From Lachnospiraceae bacterium C10 (lineage in GTDB: Bacteria; Bacillota; Clostridia; Lachnospirales; Lachnospiraceae), in the NCBI GenBank assembly GCA_900100095.1, contig FMTN01000016.1:41617-105616 (forward strand): a stretch of 64,000 nucleotides of DNA, given 5' to 3'. Both the position numbers and the translations under genes were made by a program. Positions 41,038 through 51,369 of this stretch are shown here, one piece after another. Every line of letters begins with the position of its first letter. Position 1 is the first letter of the stretch. The notes beneath the pieces were generated by a model, which was not told the DNA's origin, searched no databases, and saw nothing but the letters and a program-made list of their open reading frames with translations.

Positions 41038-42119
41038 TAGGTTTACCAAACGTAGGTAAATCAACCTTATTTAATTCACTCACAAAGGCAGGAGCACTGG
41101 CGGCAAACTATCCGTTCGCGACCATTGATCCGAACGTAGGTGTTGTATCTGTACCGGATGAGCGTTTGAAGGTGCTGTCCGATATGCATCATTCCAAGAA
41201 GACGATTCCGGCTGTGATTGAATTTGTAGATATTGCAGGTCTGGTAAAGGGTGCATCCAAGGGAGAGGGACTTGGTAACCAGTTCCTGGCAAATATCAGG
41301 GAGTGCGATGCCATCGTTCACGTGGTTCGTTGTTTTGAAGATACCAATGTCATCCATGTTGATGGATCCGTTGATCCGATCCGTGATATCGAGACCATCA
41401 ACCTTGAGCTTTTGTTCTCCGATATGGAGATTCTTGAGCGCCGTTATGCGAAGGTATCCAAGCAGGCGAGAAATGATAAGACAGCCCGTCCGGAGGCAGA
41501 ATTCCTTGAGAAGCTTCGTCCGTTCCTTGAAGAGGGACATATGGCAAGCGCATATGAATGTGCCAATGAGGAGGAAGAGGAAATCTTTGCAACCTATGAC
41601 CTTCTGACATCCAAGCCGGTTATCTATGCTGCAAATGTGGCAGAGGATGATATGGCCAACGATGGCGCAGATAATGATTATGTAAGTAAGGTTCGTGATT
41701 ATGCAGCAGGCCATAATGCAGAGGTGTTTGTTGTGTGCGCTGAGATGGAAGCTGAGATTTCCGAGCTGGATGATGATGAGAGAATGATGTTCTTAGAAGA
41801 TCTCGGCCTGAAGGAATCCGGTCTTGATAAGCTGATCAAGGCATCCTACAAGCTCCTTGGACTGTGCTCATTCCTTACAACAGGAGAGGATGAGACAAGA
41901 GCATGGACCATTAAGGTAGGTACAAAGGCACCGCAGGCAGCGGGTAAGATTCATACTGACTTTGAGCGAGGATTTATCTGTGCAGAGGTTGTCAAGTATA
42001 CGGATCTTGTAGAACACAATGGCATGCAGGGAGCAAAGGAAGCAGGCCTGGTTGGATTACAGGGCAAGGAATATGTTGTTAACGATGGAGATGTCATCAC
42101 ATTCCGCTTTAACGTATAA
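41022..42119 (+). CDS. ychF: Redox-regulated ATPase YchF (OBG family)
   Basis: A 365-residue P-loop protein: [20 protein letters not shown] (G1), [12 protein letters not shown] (G2), [20 protein letters not shown] (G3), and a C-terminal TGS-like domain ([40 protein letters not shown]). YchF/OLA1 binds ATP in preference to GTP and associates with the ribosome. It is full length; the integrative element supplies the sequence upstream of its start, including RBS AAGGAGAT, so its expression now depends on DNA brought by the element. Confidence 0.95.
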   Translation: MKLGIVGLPNVGKSTLFNSLTKAGALAANYPFATIDPNVGVVSVPDERLKVLSDMHHSKKTIPAVIEFVDIAGLVKGASKGEGLGNQFLANIRECDAIVHVVRCFEDTNVIHVDGSVDPIRDIETINLELLFSDMEILERRYAKVSKQARNDKTARPEAEFLEKLRPFLEEGHMASAYECANEEEEEIFATYDLLTSKPVIYAANVAEDDMANDGADNDYVSKVRDYAAGHNAEVFVVCAEMEAEISELDDDERMMFLEDLGLKESGLDKLIKASYKLLGLCSFLTTGEDETRAWTIKVGTKAPQAAGKIHTDFERGFICAEVVKYTDLVEHNGMQGAKEAGLVGLQGKEYVVNDGDVITFRFNV

Positions 42120-42152
42120 TTTTAGAACAGAGGGAAAGGCAAGGGGGATACT

Positions 42153-42611
42153 ATGAAATGTCCATACTGTGGATCAGATAACACAAGAGTCATTGACTCC
42201 AGACCGGCAGATGATAACGCATCCATTCGCAGACGCCGTCTCTGCGATGATTGCAATAAGAGATTTACGACCTATGAGAAGGTTGAGACGATTCCTTTGA
42301 TCGTAATTAAAAAGGACATGGGCCGGGAGCAGTACGACAGAACCAAGATCGAAAAGGGGGTCTTGTCTGCCTGCCATAAGAGACCTGTTTCAGCCATGGA
42401 GATCACACGACTTGTGGATGAAGTGGAGACGGAGATTTTCTCAAGGGAAGAGCGAGAAATTCCGAGCATTGAGATTGGTGCGATTGTAATGGAGCGGCTT
42501 CGCGATACGGATCCGGTTGCCTATGTCCGTTTTGCATCCGTGTATCGCGAATTTAAGGACGTGAATACCTTCATGAATGAGCTGAAGAAGATGATGCTCG
42601 ACAATAAATAA
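42153..42611 (+). CDS. nrdR: Transcriptional repressor NrdR
   Basis: A 152-residue protein with the N-terminal zinc ribbon MKCPYCGSDNTRVIDSRPAD then RRRRLCDDCNKRFTTYE, and an ATP-cone (PLIVIKKDMGREQYDRTKIE, KGVLSACHKRPVSAMEI). NrdR senses dATP/ATP and represses ribonucleotide reductase genes. No nrd genes lie in the window. RBS AGGGGGATACT. Confidence 0.96.
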   Translation: MKCPYCGSDNTRVIDSRPADDNASIRRRRLCDDCNKRFTTYEKVETIPLIVIKKDMGREQYDRTKIEKGVLSACHKRPVSAMEITRLVDEVETEIFSREEREIPSIEIGAIVMERLRDTDPVAYVRFASVYREFKDVNTFMNELKKMMLDNK

Positions 42612-42701
42612 CGTACGAGGGTAAAGTTTTTTTGTGAAACGCCGATATACATGTATATAACAAGGGAAGGAGTACACTCAGACTACAGTAGGAGGTAGGT
42701 C

Positions 42702-43091
42702 ATGAATATTTCCGGTATCCGCTCAGGGATGAGCATTCCTACAATTTCACAGAGTGCAGACGTCGGCAGAATTTCCGGGGAGCATACGCTCCTGAAGGGA
42801 CAGCAGGCGCATGAGCAGATGGAGCAGGCTCCGCAGGAGTCCTCTATTGCGAAATATTCCAGAGAGCGTGCGAATCAGACCTTTGGAGCATACGATTATG
42901 CGAACCAGTACCGTCCGGATGATGTGTTTGAGATGAAGGGTGCCGATTCCGATCTTAAGTCTCTGGATGTGAAGAAGGCTATTAGTGATATGCAAAAGGA
43001 TCAGCTTCTTCAGCAATATCAGACCTTTGTCGGTGAGAGTGGTGCCTATCAGAAAGTATCCCTTCGCGGCGCAGAGAACTTCACAATCTAG
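42702..43091 (+). CDS. Hypothetical protein
   Basis: A 129-residue protein starting MNISGIRSGMSIPTISQSAD, Gln/Ser-rich and without membrane segment. A central YSRERANQTFGAYDYANQYR and DVFEMKGADSDLKSLDVKKA are the most ordered parts. The Ser/Ile-rich start is reminiscent of the N-termini of small flagellar or cell-surface-associated proteins in Lachnospiraceae, but I do not recognise a family. RBS AGGAGGTAG; followed by a terminator. Confidence 0.6.
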   Translation: MNISGIRSGMSIPTISQSADVGRISGEHTLLKGQQAHEQMEQAPQESSIAKYSRERANQTFGAYDYANQYRPDDVFEMKGADSDLKSLDVKKAISDMQKDQLLQQYQTFVGESGAYQKVSLRGAENFTI

Positions 43092-43120
43092 TACATTTTT
43101 TCGTGATTATAATGATATGA

Positions 43121-43153
43121 ATCCCTTCATCCCAAGCGGTGGAGGGATTTTTA
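43121..43153 (+). terminator. Intrinsic terminator
   Basis: AATCCCTTCA-TCCCAAGCGG-TGGAGGGATT then TTT; one G-T pair. Confidence 0.7.
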
Positions 43154-43235
43154 TGCTTGCAAACATTGACTGCTTCATGTAAAATAGTAAAAGTGATTTT
43201 TTGAAATTTAAGAGTATTTAAGGAGGATAAAACCT

Positions 43236-43793
43236 ATGGTTACAGCCGGTGATTTTAAGAACGGCGTTACAATCGAGTACGAAAACGGAGTTTATCAGAT
43301 TCTGGAGTTCCAGCATGTTAAGCCTGGTAAGGGTGCGGCTTTCGTACGTACGAAGCTTAAGGATGTTAAGAATGGTGGAGTGATTGAGACATCTTTCCGT
43401 CCTACTGAGAAGTTCCCACAGGCTAGAGTAGACCGTAAGGATATGCAGTATCTTTATAATGATGGAGATCTTTTCTACTTCATGGATACTGAGACCTATG
43501 ATCAGGTTGCTCTTCCTCCAGAAGATATCGGTGATTCCCTTAAGTTCGTTAAGGAGAATGAGATGGTTAAGATCTGCTCTGTACAGGGTGATGTATTCGC
43601 AGTAGAGCCACCTCTGTTCGTAGAGCTTGAGGTTACAGAGACTGAGCCTGGTATTAAGGGTAACACAGCAACAGGTGCTACAAAGCCTGCTACACTTGAG
43701 ACAGGTGCAGAGATTCAGGTGCCTCTGTTCGTTAATACAGGTGATGTACTTCAGATCGATACCCGTACAGGAGATTATCTGAAGAGAGTCTAA
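43236..43793 (+). CDS. efp: Elongation factor P
   Basis: A 185-residue, full-length EF-P: N-terminal KOW-like domain ([39 protein letters not shown], with Lys 32 at the tip modified in the family), and two OB domains ending [20 protein letters not shown] then RTGDYLKRV. It helps ribosomes stalled at polyproline. RBS AAGGAGGATAA. The codon use is typical of highly expressed genes. Confidence 0.97.
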   Translation: MVTAGDFKNGVTIEYENGVYQILEFQHVKPGKGAAFVRTKLKDVKNGGVIETSFRPTEKFPQARVDRKDMQYLYNDGDLFYFMDTETYDQVALPPEDIGDSLKFVKENEMVKICSVQGDVFAVEPPLFVELEVTETEPGIKGNTATGATKPATLETGAEIQVPLFVNTGDVLQIDTRTGDYLKRV

Positions 43794-43810
43794 TTTGGAG
43801 TATAGTTAGC

Positions 43811-44014
43811 ATGCAGTATGAAGAGCTTCCATTGAAGAATCTGCTTTCAGATCGGAATGTATTTAGTATTTTTGATGAGGAATTTCATAAGGCTGGCTGG
43901 CTTGATGTCACAGCACTTTTAGATTCCGAAAGCCGGGTGTCGGATCTGTATCAGGATCGCACAGTTCCGGAGGAGGTTTTAGACCGCATTGCACAGCGGC
44001 TTAATAACTTGTAA
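43811..44014 (+). CDS. Small hypothetical protein
   Basis: A 67-residue acidic protein (LKNLLSDRNVFSIFDEEFHK, AGWLDVTALLDSESRVSDLY). It starts 17 bases after efp and ends before a strong terminator, so it is co-transcribed with efp. No family recognised. Confidence 0.6.
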   Translation: MQYEELPLKNLLSDRNVFSIFDEEFHKAGWLDVTALLDSESRVSDLYQDRTVPEEVLDRIAQRLNNL

Positions 44015-44043
44015 TAAAGTTAAGACAGGGACTTAATAAAGCA

Positions 44044-44072
44044 GGGAGACGCTGGCGAGCGTCTCCCTTTTT
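44044..44072 (+). terminator. Terminator of the efp unit
   Basis: GGGAGACGC-TGGCGA-GCGTCTCCC then T5. The tail is followed by GTATAACAAG and CTGCAAGTTTGCTTG (about 44090-44104), resembling modules at 23,690-23,727 and 55,645. Confidence 0.9.
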
Positions 44073-44179
44073 GTATAACAAGTCCCACCTGCAAGTTTGC
44101 TTGTCATTTTAGCGTTTTTTACGAAAATGTAGTATGATAAAGTGGTATGAGTCTTTCGTAAGATAAGAGGATGGCGTAT

Positions 44180-44878
44180 ATGGATTTAAAATATGAAATT
44201 ATAGGAGATCCCGCCAGTCGGTACTGGTTGATCCAGATTATGGATGAGTCAGACGAACGTGATGTTTCAAAAGAAATTGAATGTATCCATGCGGGACTTG
44301 AAGAAATAGAAGTTTGCTTTATTATGTTCACCGGTGTTGATTGGAATCGGGATCTGACGCCATGGATGGCGCCCGCTGTTTTTAAGGGGGCAGACTTCGG
44401 AAGCGGAGCAGAAGAGACGCGATTGGAGATGGAGCGGATTCTTCACAGGATTGCAGTCTTGAATCGTCAGCATATTGTGGATAAGTGCCTTGTGATTGGA
44501 GGTTACTCACTGGCAGGGCTGTTTACTCTGTGGTGTGCATATAACAGTACATTGTTCTATGGTGCGGTTGCGGCATCACCTTCGGTCTGGTACCCGAAGT
44601 GGATATCCTATGCGAAATCCAACCGGTGTCATTGCAAAAGGGTCTATCTGTCATTGGGAGACAAGGAAAAGAATACGAAAAACGAGATTCTGTCGCAGGC
44701 GGAGGATAAGATTCACAGACAGCTTCAACTTTTAAAATCAGATCCCAATGTGCATGACAGTACGCTTGTGATGAATCCGGGGAACCACTTTGACAAGCCG
44801 TGGGAGAGAACAGCATCCGGCTTTGTATGGGCGTTACAGGAGCAACTGATTTTAGATGAAGCAATGAAGCGGGGCTAA
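44180..44878 (+). CDS. Esterase-like alpha/beta hydrolase
   Basis: A 232-residue protein with nucleophile elbow GGYSLAGLFTLWCAY (G-x-S-x-A), AAVAASPSVWYPKWI downstream, and a C-terminal NPGNHFDKPWERTASGF giving the catalytic His. This fits the putative-esterase/IroE-like branch. ATG 44180 is preferred because AAGAGG lies 7 bases upstream; ATG 44171 directly abuts it. It is followed 22 bases later by pullulanase. Confidence 0.7.
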   Translation: MDLKYEIIGDPASRYWLIQIMDESDERDVSKEIECIHAGLEEIEVCFIMFTGVDWNRDLTPWMAPAVFKGADFGSGAEETRLEMERILHRIAVLNRQHIVDKCLVIGGYSLAGLFTLWCAYNSTLFYGAVAASPSVWYPKWISYAKSNRCHCKRVYLSLGDKEKNTKNEILSQAEDKIHRQLQLLKSDPNVHDSTLVMNPGNHFDKPWERTASGFVWALQEQLILDEAMKRG

Positions 44879-44900
44879 TATAGTAAGGGAGTTTGGAAAT

Positions 44901-46895
44901 ATGTCAAGAACAGCGCAGGAATGGAAGGAATTCTATCTTGGAAGTTCTTTTGCGGGTAAATACGATTATAACGGGCAACTGGGAGTTGAAGCAGGGAAGG
45001 ACGGGACGGTGTTTCGTCTGTACAGTCCCTGTGCGGAATGGGTGAAACTTCGTGTCTATCACGCCGGCTCTCCGGAAGAGGAGGGGCTGGAGGAAGACAG
45101 ACCTTATGCCGTATATCCTATGAGTTATGGGAAGAGCGGTGTCTGGTATATCAAAAGTTGCCGTAATCTACACGGTATGTACTATGATTTTTCGGCAATG
45201 ATTGACGGAGAAGAGCACTGTTTTGCAGATTCGTATGCAAAAGCCTGCGGTGTTAACGGTAAGCGCAGTATGGTGGTGGATCTTCGGCAGACGGATCCGG
45301 AAGGGTTTGAACAAGATCGGGCGCCGGAGAAGACAGATGAAACGGTAATTTGCGAAATTCATATCAAGGATTTTTCCTGGGATGTATCCGGAGGTTTTCC
45401 GGAAGAACACAGAGGTCGCTATCTGGCGCTGACCGATGAAGGGACAAGCCTTTACAGCAAGGATCTGTCCCGGGTCACAGGTCTTTCCTATCTTAAGAGG
45501 TTGGGAATCACCCATGTGCAGCTGATGCCGATTTATGATTTTGGAAGTGTGGATGAAGAGGCGGCTCTTAAGCTTCATCTTCGAGGAAGCGAAGAAAAGG
45601 AACCCTATAACTGGGGATACGATCCGGTGAATTACAATGTTCCGGAGGGATCTTATTCCAGTGATCCATACCATGGAGAGGTTCGCATTACAGAATTAAA
45701 GCAGGCAATTATGGCACTTCACCAGAGCGGCATACGGGTCATTATGGATGTGGTCTACAATCATACCTATAATATGGATACACCGTTGCAGCATTCGGTG
45801 CCATGGTATTTCTACCGTATGAATGAAAAAGGAGAGCCGTCCAACGGTTCCGGCTGTGGTAATGACATTGCCAGTGAAATGAACATGTGCCATAAATACA
45901 TTGTGGACTCTGTTTTATATTGGGCAAAAGAATACCATATCGACGGGTTCCGTTTTGATCTGATGGGACTTTTGGATGTGGATCTTATGACGGACATCCA
46001 GCAGAGTCTGGATGCAATTTACGGACCGGGCGAAAAGCTGGTATACGGCGAGCCTTGGGGGGCTGCCGGTACCCATATGGAGAAGCATCAGGTCGGAGCG
46101 GATAAGGAACATATGAAAATTGTGGATCATCGTATTGGAATGTTCCATGATGAGATTCGCGATGCAATCAAAGGTTCTGTATTCTATGCGGAAAACGGTG
46201 GCTTTGCCGATGGTGTGGCAGACGCTGGAGTGCTTCGGGATGCCTACAGAGCCTGTCTGGGGGGAGAAAATTCGCCGGTTCATAACCCGGGACAGGTCAT
46301 TACCTATGTTTCATGCCATGACAATTTCACTCTCTGGGATAAGCTGTCTGCTGTGGCAAGACTTCATACCAAGGGAGATCCGGAGGAGATGCGTCTTCGC
46401 CAGAATAAACTCTGTGCAGCCATCTATATGACAACACCGGGAAGACCGTTTTTCCTGCATGGAGAAGAGGGAGCCAGAACAAAAGGTGGGGATGATAATT
46501 CCTACTGTGCTCCGGTGGAAGAGAATGCCATTGACTGGCAGGGATTGTATGAACATGAAGATCTGCTTCAGTACTACAGGGGGCTGATTAGCCTTAGGAA
46601 GCGTCTTCCACAGCTTTGTTATAAGGGAGAGGATGCATCTTCGCATTTCCATCTTACCTGTGGAGGGGCAGCCGGTATACCGGACGGTGTCTTGGTTGTA
46701 CAAAGCGATTTTGAAGAATATCCGGATCTGTTCATGGTATATAACGGATCCCCTTACCAGAATAAGATCGAACTTCCGGAAGGCGGATTTAAGATTCTTT
46801 GTGATGCGAACAGCAGTCATTATGATATCCCGTTGACCGTGACGGATGAGATTGTAGTGGAACCGGTTTCTGCGGTTGTCTTACAGAAAATGTAA
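44901..46895 (+). CDS. pulA: Type I pullulanase (GH13)
   Basis: A 664-residue enzyme with an N-terminal CBM48-like domain (TVFRLYSPCAEWVKLRVYHA), the pullulanase signature YNWGYDP (about residue 235), and GH13 regions: I DVVYNH (about 282), II DGFRFDLMGLLD (nucleophile Asp, about 352), III VYGEPW (acid Glu, about 383) and IV YVSCHDN (about 469). No signal peptide, so it debranches glycogen or imported maltodextrins in the cytoplasm by cutting alpha-1,6 links. RBS GGGAGTTTGG. Ends in a bidirectional terminator. Confidence 0.95.
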   Translation: MSRTAQEWKEFYLGSSFAGKYDYNGQLGVEAGKDGTVFRLYSPCAEWVKLRVYHAGSPEEEGLEEDRPYAVYPMSYGKSGVWYIKSCRNLHGMYYDFSAMIDGEEHCFADSYAKACGVNGKRSMVVDLRQTDPEGFEQDRAPEKTDETVICEIHIKDFSWDVSGGFPEEHRGRYLALTDEGTSLYSKDLSRVTGLSYLKRLGITHVQLMPIYDFGSVDEEAALKLHLRGSEEKEPYNWGYDPVNYNVPEGSYSSDPYHGEVRITELKQAIMALHQSGIRVIMDVVYNHTYNMDTPLQHSVPWYFYRMNEKGEPSNGSGCGNDIASEMNMCHKYIVDSVLYWAKEYHIDGFRFDLMGLLDVDLMTDIQQSLDAIYGPGEKLVYGEPWGAAGTHMEKHQVGADKEHMKIVDHRIGMFHDEIRDAIKGSVFYAENGGFADGVADAGVLRDAYRACLGGENSPVHNPGQVITYVSCHDNFTLWDKLSAVARLHTKGDPEEMRLRQNKLCAAIYMTTPGRPFFLHGEEGARTKGGDDNSYCAPVEENAIDWQGLYEHEDLLQYYRGLISLRKRLPQLCYKGEDASSHFHLTCGGAAGIPDGVLVVQSDFEEYPDLFMVYNGSPYQNKIELPEGGFKILCDANSSHYDIPLTVTDEIVVEPVSAVVLQKM

Positions 46896-46940
46896 CATAA
46901 AAACGGAGGTGTGAAGATCGTTCACACCTCCGTTTTTATG
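46896..46940. terminator. Bidirectional terminator between pulA and trpS
   Basis: CATAAAAACGGAGGTGTGAA and its exact complement around GATCG: a 20-bp perfect stem with T5 on both strands. Confidence 0.95.
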
Positions 46941-46943
46941 TGC

Positions 46944-48053
46944 TTATTTACCCTGAATCCAGTTTTCCCAGTCGCTGATGATGGAACCGTCTTTGAAATA
47001 GTCGATTTTCATTGCGGCACGAACCTCTTCCAGTGTTTCGTTGGTCTGCTCAACCGCATTGGCGGTACCTTGCTTTAAGATGTCGTAAACCTCAGGGATC
47101 TTAGCCTCCCACTTGGCGCGTTCCTGACGGATCGGGTCCAGAAGTTCTTCTAAAACCTTGATCAGGAACTTCTTGCATTTCACATCCCCAAGGCCGCCCT
47201 TCTGGTAGTGCTCCTTCATTTCGTCGAGGCAGGAGTAATCCGGAAGATATTCAGCGAATTGCTCGTCGCGACAGAACGCATCCAGATAGGTGAAGACCAT
47301 GTTGCCTTCGATATGACCCGGATCTGTAATCTGCAGATGTGTCGGATCGGTATAGGTCTTCTTCATAATCTTCTCTTTGATGACCTCAGCGGAGTCGGAA
47401 AGGAAGATGCAGTTGCCAAGGGATTTGCTCATCTTGGCCTGTCCGTCGATACCCGGAAGGCGAAGCTGGGAAGCATTATCCGGAAGAAGAATTTCCGGCT
47501 CAACAAGGATGTCCTTGTGGTAGGTGCTGTTGAACTTACGCGCAATTTCTCTGGCCTGCTCGATCATCGGCTCCTGATCTTCTCCGGCAGGAACGGTGGT
47601 AGCCTTAAAGGCTGTGATATCGGCTGCCTGTGATACTGGATAGGTAAAGAATCCGGCCGGAAGACCTTCGTTGTCGAATCCTCGCATCGTCATCTCGGAC
47701 TTAACCGTCGGATTACGGGAGAGACGTGCGGTTGTAACCAGATTCATGTAATAGAAGGTCAGCGCATGAAGTGCCGGAATTCCGGATTGTACACAGATGG
47801 TGGATTTGCCCGGATCAATTCCGACAGAGAGGTAGTCCAGTGCAACCTCAATCATGTTGTCGCGAATCTTCTGAGGGTTGTCTGCGTTGTCGGTCAGAGC
47901 CTGATCATCGGCGATCAGGATGTTGATTTTGTCGTATTTGCCGGAATTTTGCAGTTCGACTCTGCGGCGCAGAGAGCCAACGAAATGACCAAGGTGAAGC
48001 TTGCCCGTCGGGCGATCACCGGTCAGAATGATTTTTTTGTTTGTGTCAGTCAA
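46944..48053 (-). CDS. trpS: Tryptophanyl-tRNA synthetase
   Basis: A 369-residue class I synthetase: IILTGDRPTGKLHLGHFVGS (HIGH-type motif), LIADDQALTDNADNPQKIRD, NLVTTARLSRNPTVKSEM and KMSKSLGN (KMSKS). Slightly longer than the usual 330-340 residues, in a C-terminal helix (DILKQGTANAVEQTNETLEE). It charges tRNA-Trp with tryptophan. The 5' region shared with hisS (48,054-48,255) is too short and lacks the motif for a T-box. Confidence 0.95.
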   Translation of the reverse strand: MTDTNKKIILTGDRPTGKLHLGHFVGSLRRRVELQNSGKYDKINILIADDQALTDNADNPQKIRDNMIEVALDYLSVGIDPGKSTICVQSGIPALHALTFYYMNLVTTARLSRNPTVKSEMTMRGFDNEGLPAGFFTYPVSQAADITAFKATTVPAGEDQEPMIEQAREIARKFNSTYHKDILVEPEILLPDNASQLRLPGIDGQAKMSKSLGNCIFLSDSAEVIKEKIMKKTYTDPTHLQITDPGHIEGNMVFTYLDAFCRDEQFAEYLPDYSCLDEMKEHYQKGGLGDVKCKKFLIKVLEELLDPIRQERAKWEAKIPEVYDILKQGTANAVEQTNETLEEVRAAMKIDYFKDGSIISDWENWIQGK

Positions 48054-48255
48054 GTATGTGTCCTCCTCTTATATCTAATGCTGCCTGTCGGCAGAAACAA
48101 TCCAAGCTTTATCTTACCATATTTTCGGTGGGATAAGCTAGAAAAAAAGGTTTTACATTTCATAAGAAAAAACAGGCGGGGCAGTTCCATTTTTTGCAAA
48201 ATTGTATTAGAATACATGGGTATGCTTAAAAGTACTATGCAATCAGGAGGATCCT

Positions 48256-49515
48256 ATGGCATTAAAGAAGAAGCCTGTCAATGGAATGAAAGACATTCTC
48301 CCAAGGGAGATGGAGATTCGTGACTATGTTACAGGAGTGATAAAGGAAACCTATCGTAGTTTTGGCTTCACGCCAATTGAGACGCCTTGCATGGAGGATA
48401 TTGCAAATCTTACCAGTAACCAGGGCGGAGAAAATGAAAAGTTGATCTTCAAGGTGTTAAAGCGTGGAGAGAAGCTACATCTGGACACAGCCAAGACAGA
48501 TCTGGATGTATCGGATATGGGACTTCGCTATGATTTGACCCTTCCGTTATCCCGGTTCTATGCGAATCATGAGAATGATCTTTCAAGTCCGTTCAAGGCC
48601 CTTCAGATTGGCAGTGTATGGAGAGCGGATCGCCCGCAGCGTGGTCGTTACAGACAGTTCACCCAGTGTGATATTGATATCCTCGGTGAGCCGAGCAACC
48701 TTGCTGAGATCGAATTGATCACAGCGACAACCACATGCCTTGGCCGTCTGAATTTCAAGAACTTTGAGATTCGAATCAATGAGAGAAGAATCTTAAAGGC
48801 AATGGCAGCCTATGCCGGATTCGAAGAAAAGGATTATGACGGAATCTTCATTACACTGGATAAGATGGATAAGATCGGTCTTGAGGGTGTAGAGGCAGAG
48901 CTTATGGAAGACGGTTTTGCAGAAGAGTCTGTAAAGAAGTATACAGAGATCTTTGAGGCGCTTTCCGATAAGAAGGATGTAGCGGAAGGTGTAAGCTATA
49001 TCAAAGAAAAGCTCGGAGACTTCCTTGAGCAGGAAGTTGTGGATTCTCTGACAGATATCGCTTCTGCAGTCAATGCCAACAAGGCGGCAGAGTTCGAGCT
49101 CGTATTCGATCCAACACTTGTTCGTGGCATGGGATATTACACCGGTACTATTTTTGAAATTGCCATTCCGGAATTTGGCGGAAGCTGTGGCGGTGGCGGC
49201 CGTTACGATCGCATGATCGGAAAGTTTGCAGGACATGATGTACCGGCCTGCGGTTTTTCCATCGGATTTGAGCGTATCATCTTACTTTTGATGGAGCAGG
49301 ATTTTAAGATTCCGACAGCTCCGAAGAAGACCGCTTACCTGGTAGAGAAGAAATACCCGGCGGATCAGCTGGCTAAGGTGATGCAGCAGGCTGCGAAGGC
49401 AAGAGCCAACGGACAGACGGTTCTTGTGGTTCGCATGAACAAAAATAAAAAGTTCCAGAAGGAACAGCTCAGTAAGGATGGCTACGAGGAGTTCGTAGAA
49501 TTCTATAACAATTGA
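48256..49515 (+). CDS. hisS: Histidyl-tRNA synthetase
   Basis: A 419-residue class II synthetase: NGMKDILPREMEIRDYVTGV (motif 1 region), VWRADRPQRGRYRQFTQCDI (motif 2), LVRGMGYYTGTIFEIA (HisA-type) and GRYDRMIGKFAGHDVPACGF then SIGFERI (motif 3). RBS AGGAGGATCCT. Followed by aspS with a 60-base gap; the hisS-aspS pair is a common Firmicutes arrangement. Confidence 0.96.
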   Translation: MALKKKPVNGMKDILPREMEIRDYVTGVIKETYRSFGFTPIETPCMEDIANLTSNQGGENEKLIFKVLKRGEKLHLDTAKTDLDVSDMGLRYDLTLPLSRFYANHENDLSSPFKALQIGSVWRADRPQRGRYRQFTQCDIDILGEPSNLAEIELITATTTCLGRLNFKNFEIRINERRILKAMAAYAGFEEKDYDGIFITLDKMDKIGLEGVEAELMEDGFAEESVKKYTEIFEALSDKKDVAEGVSYIKEKLGDFLEQEVVDSLTDIASAVNANKAAEFELVFDPTLVRGMGYYTGTIFEIAIPEFGGSCGGGGRYDRMIGKFAGHDVPACGFSIGFERIILLLMEQDFKIPTAPKKTAYLVEKKYPADQLAKVMQQAAKARANGQTVLVVRMNKNKKFQKEQLSKDGYEEFVEFYNN

Positions 49516-49575
49516 TTCGTCACCACGAAGGAATTCGCGTTGGATGATATATATTTATTAGGAGGAAGTAAACGT

Positions 49576-51360
49576 ATGATGCAGTCACGTACCCATACCT
49601 GTGGACAGTTAAGAATTACGGACGCAGGAGAAAAGGTTCGTATTTGCGGATGGCTTGAGAACATGCGTGAGGTAGGAGCAAATCTTGCCTTTATCGTTGT
49701 TCGTGATTTTTACGGAACAACTCAGGTCACAGCAGAGACAGAAGAGATGGTAAAAGTATTCAAGGAGATTACAAAGGAGTCTACCATTGCAGTAGAGGGT
49801 GTTGTAAGAGAGAGAAGTTCCAAGAATACGAAAATTGCAACCGGTGATATCGAGGTTGTTCCAGAGAAGGTAGAGGTGCTGGGTAAGTGCCGTTATAATG
49901 AGCTTCCGTTCGAAATCAATCACAGCCGTGAGGCGGATGAGAGTTTCCGTCTGAAGTATCGTTATCTTGACCTGCGTAATCCGGAAGTCAAGAACAATAT
50001 CATTATGAGAAGCAAGGTTGTGGCTGCACTTCGTAAATCCATGACAGATCACGGATTTATGGAAATCACCACTCCGATTCTGACAGCTTCTTCTCCTGAG
50101 GGAGCAAGAGACTACCTTGTGCCGGCGCGTAAGCATCCGGGACAGTTCTACGCTCTTCCACAGGCACCACAGCAGTTCAAGCAGCTTCTGATGGTATCCG
50201 GTATCGACCGGTATTTCCAGATTGCTCCTTGCTTTAGAGATGAGGATGCAAGAGGAGACCGCTCCCCTGGTGAGTTCTACCAGCTGGATATGGAGATGGC
50301 GTTTGCATCCCAGGAGGATGTATTTGCAATCTGTGAGGATGTCCTTCCTCCGATTTTTGCTGAGTACGGTAAGTACGACCGCGCGTCTGAGGCTCCGTTC
50401 AAGAGAATTCCGTACCTGACAGCTCTTGAGACCTATGGTTCCGATAAGCCGGATCTTCGAATCGATCTGACAGCATGTGATGTAACCGGTCTTTTCAAGG
50501 GTGCTGGATTTGGTCCGTTCGATGAAGAGGGTGCAGAAGTTAAGGCGGTTGTCATCGATAACTTCCACGAGAGCCGTAAATTCATCGATAAGAACTGTGA
50601 GGCTATTGAAGTGGTGGCAGGTGCCAAGCCTTACTGGTTCCGTGTGGACGAGAATGGCGAGATTGTTGGCGGTATCAGCAAATTCGTAAAGCCAATCCAG
50701 GAAGAGGTTGTTAAGACGTTAGGCCTTGAAAAGGATACGCTCGTTGTTCTTTCAGCAGGCAAGAAGACACTGGCACAGAAGGTTGCCGGAGTTGCAATCA
50801 AGACCCTTGGAGCTGCTGTTCCGGGTCACATGGATAAAGAGCAGTACAGCTTCTGCTGGATTGTAGACTTCCCGATGTATGAGCTCGGAGAAGAGAGCGG
50901 TGAGCTGGAATTCTGTCATAATCCGTTCTCTATGCCGAAGGGTGGACTTGAGACACTTCTTAAGGCAGAGAAGGGTGAGATCGATCCTCTTTCCATTATG
51001 GCAGATCAGTATGATCTGGTATGTAATGGTGTTGAGCTTTCCTCCGGTGCTGTTCGAAACCACGATCCGGAGATCATGGTCAAGGCTTTTGAGATGGTTC
51101 GCTTAGGTGAGGACGATGTGAAGGCCAAGTTTCCGGCTATGTACAATGCATTCTGCTATGGTGCACCACCACATGCAGGTATTGCACCGGGGGTTGACCG
51201 TATGGTAATGCTTCTTGCAGGTGAGGATTCCATCCGTGAGATCATTCCGTTCCCGATGAACAAGAACGCGCAGGATATTATGATGAGCGCGCCTGGCAAT
51301 GTAACACAGGCACAGCTGGATGAGCTGCATATCGCCGTTGTTAAGCCGGAAGACGAATAA
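49576..51360 (+). CDS. aspS: Aspartyl-tRNA synthetase
   Basis: A 594-residue bacterial-type enzyme. An anticodon-binding OB fold (VRICGWLENMREVGANLAFI), a class II core (FRLKYRYLDLRNPEVKNNII, FMEITTPILTASSPEGARDY, CFRDEDARGDRSPGEFYQLD) with the bacterial GAD insertion, and motif 3 (APPHAGIAPGVDRMVMLLAG). ATG 49576 has TTAGGAGGAAG upstream; an in-frame ATG at 49540 has no RBS. Ends at a strong terminator. Confidence 0.96.
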   Translation: MMQSRTHTCGQLRITDAGEKVRICGWLENMREVGANLAFIVVRDFYGTTQVTAETEEMVKVFKEITKESTIAVEGVVRERSSKNTKIATGDIEVVPEKVEVLGKCRYNELPFEINHSREADESFRLKYRYLDLRNPEVKNNIIMRSKVVAALRKSMTDHGFMEITTPILTASSPEGARDYLVPARKHPGQFYALPQAPQQFKQLLMVSGIDRYFQIAPCFRDEDARGDRSPGEFYQLDMEMAFASQEDVFAICEDVLPPIFAEYGKYDRASEAPFKRIPYLTALETYGSDKPDLRIDLTACDVTGLFKGAGFGPFDEEGAEVKAVVIDNFHESRKFIDKNCEAIEVVAGAKPYWFRVDENGEIVGGISKFVKPIQEEVVKTLGLEKDTLVVLSAGKKTLAQKVAGVAIKTLGAAVPGHMDKEQYSFCWIVDFPMYELGEESGELEFCHNPFSMPKGGLETLLKAEKGEIDPLSIMADQYDLVCNGVELSSGAVRNHDPEIMVKAFEMVRLGEDDVKAKFPAMYNAFCYGAPPHAGIAPGVDRMVMLLAGEDSIREIIPFPMNKNAQDIMMSAPGNVTQAQLDELHIAVVKPEDE

Positions 51361-51369
51361 GTTATAACA

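Noticed and set aside
48054..48255. T-box leader before trpS or hisS
   Set aside because: The shared region is only about 200 bases and lacks the AGGGTGGNACCGCG motif in both directions. The ilvE leader is too short as well.
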